Below are positions 55,801-64,000 of a stretch of DNA of 64,000 nt, piece by piece. Position numbers and translations under genes: made by a program. Under the pieces are notes generated by a model that was not told the origin of the DNA, searched no databases, and saw only the letters and a program-made list of their open reading frames with translations. Source of the DNA: Megamerina dolium. Taxonomy: Eukaryota; Arthropoda; Insecta; Diptera; Megamerinidae. Numbering within the stretch: the first letter of the stretch is position 1; each line of letters starts with the position of its first letter. The stretch covers positions 72,512,418 to 72,576,417 of the forward strand of contig OY978526.1 of assembly GCA_963854835.1 (NCBI GenBank), in the 5' to 3' direction.

Positions 55801-55959
55801 GATGCGGTCTTATGTCCACTTCTATAGAGTTTTGTCGAAAATTAACTACTCTGGGCTAAAGAACAGAAGATTTGTGCAGGTTTACCTCCTCGAAATCAGC
55901 AAGCCGAATGACTTCTATGACCACACACACTGAAGAATTAATTTTTGCCAAATATTGTA

Positions 55960-56999
55960 TAAAAACAGAAGCAATCCGTGTAGTCCTTTTTATTTAGAGC
56001 GCAGCGATTCATATTGTATCACTGCAGTGAAATCGAAATTCCATCCCCGAATAGGTCTATTGAGTTTACTCTGAATAGCTAGAAGTCACACGATCATAGA
56101 TCAAGCAACAACGGTGATTTTGAAACAATATGAACGATGGTCACAGAGGAGGACAGATTCCTCTTTCTCGAATAAATTAAATGTTTTCGGAACCAAATTA
56201 GAAGTCATGCGTTTCAGATGCAATTAATTTTTTTTTTAATCGGTTAAATTAACCAAAACGATATATAGGCGAAGCCAACTGTTAATCGAAAACTTGACAT
56301 GACGCTCATACTCGTAGATCGCACAGAACACTACGGAGTAACTTTAATTTGAAACCTTAAAGCAAGAACCAGTTAAATATATTGTATTCATTGTAGATAT
56401 ATCAAGACATATAATTGATTTGATCCAGACATATAATAATTGCGTTATTATAACACAAGTAATAAAATGATTCTACAAGTAATTGCAAAAGAAGCTGTTC
56501 TCTCGTCCATGTACAATGTATACCTACATATCTAGATTGTATGTATGTACTATACCTAGCAAAATTAAAGTAAATGATAGTGAAATTATTAACATTTACG
56601 AAATGAGATTGAAGTAATTATACAATTTTGATTCTGTCATATAGATTATAGTAGGTATACAATATACTCGTTTATTCAGAGTACATTCAGAGTACATTCA
56701 GATATTCATCGGTTCGCTTGTGCATCACATAAAATTCAACATATGTATGTATGTACCTACGCATTAAAATTGACTGATCTTCGTCACTTTTAGTAAATCG
56801 ACGACAAGCCTTTTTTCTATTTAAATTTTATCAATATGACTTTGTACTTTCTCACTATATGCTCGTAGAACTACGTGATTTTAGGTTCTAAAAAAAACGT
56901 ATATACTTTCAAATAATAGAATACTTACAACTACGATGTTTTAGAGACTGAACCAAATCAATCTTGGAGTAGTGTATTTATGGTACCAGCTAGTAAGCT
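55960..56999. other. non-coding stretch
   Basis: No recognised gene. There are duplicated 11-mers (AGAGTACATTC) near 56678-56702. Confidence 0.35.
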
Positions 57000-57260
57000 A
57001 GTTATGGTGGTTCAAACTTAAATACTATTCACGAGTTTGTATGGGAGCTGAATTAAGTTGTAGGAGTGACTCACCAATTTCTTACGAAATTATTTCTGAC
57101 TATAATACTAAGCAATGCCCGAAATATGGTTATCTGAGGCAGAGTACTTGATAAGTTATGAAGATTTTTAGATTTATATTACTTCCGCGGCTTTGTATCA
57201 CAGCTATATTAAATATTAGGAGCAGCTCGCTGATAATGAGTTCATCATTACAAACGATAA
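57000..57260. repeat. diverged mini-me/Helitron-like monomers
   Basis: AGTTTGTATGGGAGCTGAAT, GGAGTGACTCACCAATTTCT and GCTTTGTATCACAGCTATAT follow the 153-bp unit pattern in inverted orientation. Confidence 0.5.
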
Positions 57261-57329
57261 TATTAAACCTTGAACGAAATATGGTTGTCTTACGATAATA
57301 ACTACCCAAGTTATGTCGTTAATCCTTCG

Positions 57330-57654
57330 ATGTCCATTCATTGTGCAGTGAAAATTGTGAAGGACCTCTCCTCGCCGAACGGGGTTTCAGACAAGGTGAT
57401 TCGTTATCGTGCAACTTCTTCAATTTTATCATGGAGAAAATATTGCGAGCTACTGATCTACGCTATAATGGCACTATCTGCAACAAAATTTTCATACTGT
57501 TAGCGTATGCCGATGATATTGACATAATGCAGTCAGTGCAGCATTCTCAGTGAACAAGGGCAAGTCAAAGTACCTAGCGTCAGCAAACAAAGCAACAATT
57601 GAGAAGTCGAGCCGTCTCTCGCGCAACAAAAATCTCACTCTACAAATCTCTCAT
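57330..57654 (+). pseudogene. RTE reverse transcriptase fragment, left part
   Basis: It reads [34 protein letters not shown], then ILLAYADDIDI with the catalytic YADD. It is closely related to the RTE at 34931-38038. A deletion follows the ADD box. It is interrupted at 57654 by an insertion and resumes at 58180. Confidence 0.85.
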
Positions 57655-58169
57655 TATTATTATTATTATTATTGTTAATGGGGATGTAGCACCGCGACCT
57701 ATAAGATCTATCGTGTCCCCTTCATTTTGTTTCAAAGTATTTCTTTGAGTCCAACATCCTCAATGAAATGTAGTATTGCGCCTATTTTCCTGAGTCTGAT
57801 TTCCCCATCAGTTAGTAGATATTCACCTAGGTGTTTCTTTAGTTTTTGCATTAGTGCGGGGCACACCTCCAGCACGTGTGTCGAGGTTTCCGCCTCCTCC
57901 CCGCAAAACCTACAAATTTCATTGGAGTAAATTCCCAGTTTTGTCAAGTGATAGTTCAACCTACAGTGTCCTGTCAGAATTCCTGTAATGATTCTTAAGT
58001 TATTCTTGTTTAGCTTCATACAATACTCAAATCTATTTCTAAGAGCGATTTTGATTGTAGTAACCCCGGTAGATTGTCCCATATATTGCTTCATTTGTAT
58101 ATCTTCTGCTTCCCTAAAGATTTTTGGAGAAGTTGCCCTTTCCCAATCCGCCGAATGGTTCCGGATCTA
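57655..58169 (-). mobile_element. 5'-truncated I-like non-LTR insertion nested in the RTE
   Basis: It is flanked by an 11-bp duplication AAATCTCTCAT (57644-57654 and 58170-58180). The 3' end, at low coordinate, is a (TAA)n tail on the minus strand (ATT repeats 57655-57675), as in I elements. The body encodes the C-terminal 120 residues (57732-58094): IITGILTGHCRLNYHLTKLG, then CRFCGEEAETSTHVLEVCPA, the terminal Cys/His motif. This frame is uninterrupted. Confidence 0.9.
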
Positions 58170-58180
58170 AAATCTCTCAT

Positions 58181-58435
58181 CATTCCTGTCCTTACATATG
58201 ATGCCAAAGCTTGGACAATTTTTTCCTCAGATGAAAGGATACTCAGAGTTTTCTAGAGAAGAGTCCCACACAAAATTTTCGGATAGATTCTGGACATATG
58301 AGGTACAACCATGAGCTGTATGAAATATATGCCAACATCGACATAGTAAAGCGCACCAATACCTAGCACATGTCAAGCGAATGGAAGAACACGCTCCAGC
58401 TCCGGTGGAAAAACCAAGTACTTGAAATTTTGGAG
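58181..58435 (+). pseudogene. RTE reverse transcriptase fragment, right part
   Basis: It continues from 57654 without gain or loss once one duplication is removed. CATTCCTGTCCTTACATATG corresponds to the [13 protein letters not shown] region, and [19 protein letters not shown] is readable near 58300-58360. Frames are broken. Confidence 0.8.
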
Positions 58436-58439
58436 GGGC

Positions 58440-58665
58440 TTGGAATATGGTTGTTTTAAATTTTTAAAAAGTTCAGCCACTTTATATGGAAGCTACTATA
58501 AACAGTAGCGTGCTAAATATAGTTAGCGCGAGTTATAGCAAGTTTTTTAAATACTGAGCTTAGTCTCTTTGATTTCTTTGGCAATTATTAATCATGTCGG
58601 TACACGTGGACCACAGCCCACATATGCAAAATTTTGATTAAATATCTCCATATTTGTAAAAAAAA
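58440..58665. repeat. diverged mini-me/Helitron-like monomer
   Basis: GCCACTTTATATGGAAGCTA, CTATAAACAGTAGCG and GTTAGCGCGAGTTATAGCAA, then GGTACACGTGGACCACAGCC, resemble the element at 42700-44212. Confidence 0.5.
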
Positions 58666-58675
58666 AAAAAAATAA

Positions 58676-59035
58676 ATATGTGGCACTTAAAGCCCCGAAG
58701 GGCTCATTGGCCAAGCTTCTCTGCCATTACTGCTGTGCATGTTAAATTTTTGGACAGTATTGGAAGGAACCTACATATTTTAGCCGGTTCCGAACGGCAG
58801 AACTCTTTAACATCACTTTTTCTGAGCTTTGTCACAGAGTTAGTTTTAGAAGCTTTTTTTTTTCATGGCAAGTTGTTACTGTCAGAAGAATTGCCAATTA
58901 CTTGCCGACAGGTGGGTACCGTTTGAAAGAAAAAATTTTCGATATTAAATTTGTCATGCATCAGCCGGGGATTGAACCACGACCTGCAGATCAGAAGGCC
59001 AACACACTAACCACTGAGCTACGGCATCCATTGTT
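58676..59035 (-). mobile_element. SINE copy, complete with tRNA-like head
   Basis: This is the best copy in the window. Read on the minus strand it starts GGATGCCGTAGCTCAGTGGT (box A TAGCTCAGTGG), then TTAGTGTGTTGGCCTTCTGA, TCTGCAGGTCG and box B GGTTCAATCCCC. The body has GGTACCCACCTGTCGGCAAG, TGATGTTAAAGAGTTCTGCC, GTTCGGAACCGGC, CTTCCAATACTGTCC, then GGGGCTTTAAGTGCCACATA. The tail is TTTA followed by 15 T. The length is about 355 bp. Confidence 0.88.
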
Positions 59036-60125
59036 CTCCATATTTGTTTGGGTTTTAAAAATAGGGTTGAATCACTAAATTGGATATTAGGAAGCCGAAG
59101 ATGTAAAGAAGAAGAAGCTGCATCTGAATTTTTACAGGTCAAACGTTTTAATGAGCATATTGAGGTGAAATTGGTTTGATTACTGCCTTAAGTGAATCCG
59201 CTAGAGTCGACCAAATGACCAAATCATATTCCGTCATAAATTTTGACTTGGGTCATCATTAAAATTAAGTTCTAAGCAAAATTGTACTTTTATACAATCA
59301 TTTGGTGCAAAAATCATCGACCACACCACATCCAGTAACATAGTGCACGTACAAAGTACACACAAAATGGCGTGTAATATTAATGTAATTCTATAGGAGA
59401 TAACTATTAACTAAAGGCGTTTTATGGCTTACATAAAATATAAATTAAATATTTATGACTTATGAACAAAAAAAAAAAACAAAAAAAAAACAAAGAAAAA
59501 CGCAATCTCATCTAGAGTAGATGACGACGAGAAGCATTTATTCTATAGACATCTTTCCGCCATTATATCGTTAAATATGTAATAAATCGATATATCGACA
59601 TCAACAACAATAACAAAATTACTTCTTTACACAATCCATTATTGCATAAGTTACAAAAGAGCACACGAATAAATGTCATCAAATAATATGCATAGATAAC
59701 TTTCGCTTATGCAAAATGTCATCACGATAATTTCGCTGAAACTTCAGTTCACAAATCAATCACTTACGACATACTTCCGAGAATATTAAATATAAAATTT
59801 CGATGACAACTTATAAGCATGATAATGATAGGTAATAATGAAATATCGCGTGCAATTTAATGGCAATCTATTTAGTGTCCATCCATCCCATTTCCATATG
59901 TGCATACATACATACAATACAATATAAGATCGTACAACTAGTTAGTATTGCAAAATATGATCACAATGAAATGCTCAATACGCATGTCCTATTATTGTAG
60001 TAAAATAATACAAATAATGCATAAGCACGTAGAGTAAAAAAATCAAGTTATTTTTTAAATATTATAATTTTTTAGTTTTAGTTTAATTCGAAAAAACTCA
60101 TTCATTAAATTTTCAGCGTCTATGG
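59036..60125. other. non-coding stretch
   Basis: AT-rich with an A-rich run at about 59467-59500. No gene was recognised. Confidence 0.35.
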
Positions 60126-60164
60126 TGTGTGTGTGTGTACGCTTTTTAATGTATTGTACCTAAA

Positions 60165-60298
60165 TAATTATATACATGTAGCTATACTACTTATATACAT
60201 GTATACACTACTTATATACATGTATACACTACTTATATACATGTATACACTACTTATATACATGTATACACTACTTATATACATGTATATACACTCGT
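60165..60298. repeat. 21-bp minisatellite
   Basis: About five to six copies of a unit containing ACTTATATACATG and TATACACT. The unit length is a multiple of three, so both strands stay open by chance, and the apparent protein repeats LLIYMYT. Confidence 0.9.
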
Positions 60299-60929
60299 GC
60301 AACACTTTTTTATATCCCAACTGGAAAAACCCAAGTAATGCGTATTTCTTTGACAATATCGCATTTGATAAAATCGCATTTGATTTATTTTGCAATATTG
60401 ATGATGGATCATTTAGCATTTCATCTACATATTATCGTCACATAAATATATACCTACATATAATACGTGTCCTCTCACGCGTACATATGTAGATACGTAC
60501 ATACTGCAAAAAGTCAAGGTTGAGCTTTATCATACATATCATCAACGTATCTCTACGTATAAAGAAATATATTGCGAAAGTAAGAACTATGCAAAAAAAT
60601 TACGTTGGACAAGTATTTTTTATTTGTTTATTTTCTTCAAATTATATACTTTATTTATGACTAAATTTCAGAGTTGTCGTAAAGCGTGTCACGCGTGAAT
60701 ATACAACATTTATTACTCAAATATATAATATAATGTATTTTACAATGCCTAATAGGATTAGTTTGACTGCAAAATACAAATAATTAACAATTTCCGTTCC
60801 CGTTCATTTAAAAGAAAATGTTCCAACACAGAAAAAGTACTCATTTTTGACAAAAATTTAGGAGCGTTTTTGCTGGTATTTGAAATCATAAAAGTCTTGC
60901 TTTTTTTTCCCTACCCAAAGGATGCTTTT

Positions 60930-61795
60930 ATGAGACTCACATTTGGGTTATAAAACGAATTTTAAATATGAGTCATAAAAGATTTGTAAGTAAGAGTGAT
61001 GAAACTCCCAAATATGTGCCGACAAATATTTTTAAATAAAGTCATAAAACTCTCTTAAATATGAGTCATCAATGATTTGTAAATATGATTCAGAAACGAT
61101 TTCTAATTACAAGTCATAAGAATATGAGTATTAGGAGAGTATCTGATATGAGTCAAAAATGATTTCTAAATATGCCTCATAAAAGAGTATTAAATATGAA
61201 TCATAAAAGTTAGTGTGGTTAGTGCCTTGGCCTTCTGACCTGTAGGTCGTGGTCGTTCAATTCCCGGGTGAAGCATAAAATTTTTCTTTCGAACGGTAAC
61301 TACCTATCGGCAAGCAATTGACAATTCTTCCGGTAGTAACAATTTTCCATGGAAAAGAGTCTAAAATAACTATGTGACAAAGCTCAGGGTCACTAGGATT
61401 CTGCCATTCGGAACCGGCTAAAATAAGTAGCTCATTTCTAATACTGTCCAAAATAAAAACGCCCAACAGTACTGTAATATAAGCTTACACAAAGAGCCCA
61501 TTGGGGCTTATAAGTGCCACTTTTTTTTCTTTTATTTAAAAGATTTATAAATATAAGCCATAAAAGATTTATAAATATGATTCAAATTATTCACAAATAT
61601 GAGTCATAAAAGACTCATTAATATGAATCGTAAAAGATTCAGAAATATGAGACATAATGAGACTCCCAAATGTGAGTTATTAAAGATTTGTAAATAGAAG
61701 CCATAAAAGATTTGAAAATTTCTAAATATGAGTCTTAAAAGATTACCTGATATGAGTCATGCAAGAATATCATGAGACTCCTAAACATGAGGGAA
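60930..61795. repeat. degenerate 25-31 bp minisatellite
   Basis: Around 20 imperfect units of AATATGAGTCATAAAAGATT plus a variable GTAA/CTAA part, split by a SINE at 61205-61525. Confidence 0.8.
61205..61525 (+). mobile_element. SINE copy inserted in the minisatellite
   Basis: The head remnant is TGTGGTTAGTGCCTTGGCCT, then CTGACCTGTAGGTCGTGG and a disturbed box B (GTTCAATTCCC). The body reads CTACCTATCGGCAAGCAATT, GATTCTGCCATTCGGAACCG, and the 3' end GGGGCTTATAAGTGCCAC with a T-rich tail. Confidence 0.85.
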
Positions 61796-61799
61796 ATTT

Positions 61800-63140
61800 T
61801 CTAATTATTTTTAAAATCATACTAAAATCATATAAGAACTATTTAAAAAATATGAAAAAGTAAAAGCATACTATATACTCGTATGTATTATAACAATAAA
61901 GGTAAATTCAAAAATATTGTATAAAAAAAATGGAGAAAAATGAAGCAACTCGAACTATGCAGTGAAAGGCTCATGTAAGAACGCTCAGACATTTTAAAAA
62001 ATAAGACATATTTAAAATTGATTTTTTCTGGAATCTAGAGCATTTGGTTAATTGTGAAGAAACAATGTAGCTCATCTGCATCTGCAATTTTGTAAGCTTC
62101 TTACTTTTTTGCTTAAAATCTAATCGATCAGATTAAAAAAAAAAAAAAGAAATGAAAAAAAATAATACCAAATTTTCAATTTCCAATTCAATAAAAAAAT
62201 CAAAAAATTTCAAATGATCAATAACTTTCCAATTTCAATAGTTTGCCATCTCTTTCCACACAAGTCACCGTAAGGCCAGTGAAGTCATTTTTGGAACTTT
62301 TGTAAGTACGAAAAAACTTCAGCGCAGTCACGTAGTTTAGCTTTCGAAATTCAGAGCAAATATATTATAAAAAATTCTACATGTAACACATTGCGTAGTC
62401 ACCCAAGTACGTAATACTTTTAAAAGGTAATTATATTGCACGACATTATAAAGGTTGATCTTTTATTTAGAATATCCTAGATTCGAATTGAAATAGAATC
62501 ATTAAGAATAATAATTTGAGTTAATAAATTTCTGCCTTTATTGTGTAGATGCCATAGAAGTAGCGCGACAAACCTTAATAAATCCAAGTCTCACAATTCA
62601 TGATTTTCCAAACCTCGACAGTAATTTTGATCTTGTGTACAATGAAAATTAATTCAGAGGCATCAAATCAAATATATTTCGGGCGTGTATGACATTTAGC
62701 GCCATCTGACTATAATCACATCTGGTCAACGTGGTGAAAGTTTAGTTTAAAAAGTGCTTGTTCGGAGTCACATGTTACTCGTTCCTTCTCGTTCGGAGTC
62801 AAATGTTACTCGTTCGTTCTCGAAACGACCACAGCGTTCTTCAGTTACCCAAGATTTTGAGAACTACTAAGGTAGCTCATATCACAATGGGCCTTTCTGG
62901 CCTAAGTGTGTCCTCTAAGAGAGAGGCCAGCCACATAACCTAAGGTAGCTGAAAAAACTCTGGAAAACCTGGTACCCCGATTATGGAAAATACTTCATTT
63001 TAGTACAGATTACTGAGGATTTAAGTTTTTCAAAAAAAAAACATCTCTCAAAAATCATCTAAATCGTCTTCGGAAACTTCAACAACAAAACTTACGTAAA
63101 TGACTTCGGCCAGAATCGAAAGAAAAGTTATACAGACACA
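61800..63140. other. non-coding stretch with one short open segment
   Basis: 62548-62653 follows an acceptor-like GCCTTTATTGTGTAG and stays open for about 35 codons (AIEVARQTLINPSLTIHDFP, then NLDSNFDLVYNEN and a stop). No family was recognised. It may be chance or a relic. 62760-62822 is a short tandem duplication of GTTCGGAGTCAMATGTTACT. Confidence 0.3.
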
Positions 63141-63144
63141 TAGT

Positions 63145-63262
63145 TATAGTCAACGTTAAGATCATCTTAAAGTTAGAATCGACTTTTTGACAGATTTTTG
63201 TATGGGAAATATGTCAAACAAAGTGATGCTAACTTTAAGAGATGATCTTAGCGTTGACTATA
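63145..63262. mobile_element. 118-bp MITE
   Basis: The left TATAGTCAACGTTAAGATCA and the right GATCTTAGCGTTGACTATA are inverted repeats of about 30 bp that continue into TCTTAAAGTTAG. The loop holds GACAGATTTTTGTATGGGAA. A diverged, inverted copy lies at 27411-27535. Confidence 0.8.
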
Positions 63263-64000
63263 AATTATGGAACAAACTCACTTTAATCTATTTGAAATAA
63301 TTAATCGATGAGGCGTTTTTTTTTTTTTTTTTTACATGATTACTTGATTACAAACTAAAGATTACTGGCATTACTAATATGGTAGACGTGATTTTGTGCA
63401 TTGTTGTTATTTTATTCGTTTGGAAAAATTCGATAAATTAATATTACATGAACAAAAAAATATCAGCAATCTTGGTGTAGGGATTTTTTTTCTTTTTTGA
63501 ATTTTCTCGTTGTCTTTTCTAGAAAATTGTAGACAATTTTTAAGAAACATTTCCAACTGGGATATTCAGAATTAAAAATATGAATATAAAAAATATATGA
63601 TGCATACATATAAGCTCTCGAATGTAATGGGCTTTGTTACTTTTTGCACGCATCTACTCATATACGATATCTATACGAGTATAATATACTATACTTGGAG
63701 TTAATTCATCTTAACTAGACGCTAAATACTGTGTTTGTATGTGTGTATAAATGTACAAGTATAATATGAATGTGTTGATGATTTTTGAACGCTTGTAGTT
63801 ACTTAGTTAGCTTGGCTTGAACTCTTTATATTGCCTTATGTACATACATGTGTGTATGTACATGTAAAACTGCTTTAGAATTAATGACGATTCTGAGATT
63901 ATGCCTCAAATGAAATACATACATAGGAAAATAATTCTATATAATGCCGGTGCATCGCAACATTTGAAATCAGTTGGCACTGTTGGTGTTTTAAAGTAGA
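63263..64000. other. AT-rich non-coding stretch
   Basis: Poly-T near 63315-63332 and TACATA/TATGTA runs. No gene was recognised. Confidence 0.35.

Noticed and set aside
60127..60492. 121-codon plus-strand reading frame and an 83-codon minus-strand frame
   Set aside because: Both are produced by the 21-bp minisatellite, whose unit length is a multiple of three. There is no protein family and no splice context.

Overview
The window looks like nuclear DNA of a fly, most likely a true fruit fly or a close relative. This is an inference. It rests on high A+T content, spliced genes with GT-AG introns, many mariner, hAT, RTE, mini-me-like and SINE copies, and a takeout/JHBP gene typical of insects. 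There is nothing bacterial here: no operons, no rRNA, no CRISPR array and no free-standing tRNA gene that I could recognise.

One host gene can be reconstructed with confidence. It is a six-exon, 248-residue takeout/juvenile-hormone-binding-protein family gene on the + strand (25412 to 49839). All five splice junctions keep frame, it has a signal peptide, and the two paired N-terminal cysteines of the family are present. Its coding exons total 747 bp spread over 24.4 kb, because introns 1 and 3 (about 7.5 and 13.8 kb) have filled with transposons.

Layout. 1-25 kb is intergenic or flanking DNA. It holds AT-rich degenerate repeats, SINE copies, a hAT remnant with nested insertions (3816-5542), a cluster of mariner fossils (8.0-12.2 kb), a hAT MITE inside a short tandem duplication (13.3 kb), non-LTR pieces (15.5-16.7, 17.4-18.2, 21.5 kb), mariner-derived MITEs (16.26 and 18.45 kb) and a 153-bp tandem array (22.7-24.4 kb). 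25.4-49.8 kb is the takeout-like gene. Intron 1 has a nearly intact IS630/Tc1-mariner element (26024-27318), a TTAA-flanked element, a TTA-flanked MITE and a 48-bp perfect palindrome. Intron 3 has a full-length RTE retrotransposon with a 12-bp target duplication (34931-38038) and two mini-me/Helitron-like elements facing each other (39.4-40.7 and 42.7-44.2 kb). 50-64 kb is again repeat-rich intergenic DNA with non-LTR fragments, one nested in another at 57.6-58.2 kb, more SINEs and minisatellites.

The most interesting unexplained structure is a dispersed repeat with at least eleven pieces here. It has a tRNA-like head with A and B boxes, a conserved body of about 250 bp and a T-rich 3' tail. 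I read it as a tRNA-derived SINE, possibly undescribed. Element boundaries were read by eye. Where I could find terminal inverted repeats and target duplications they are exact; otherwise they are approximate.
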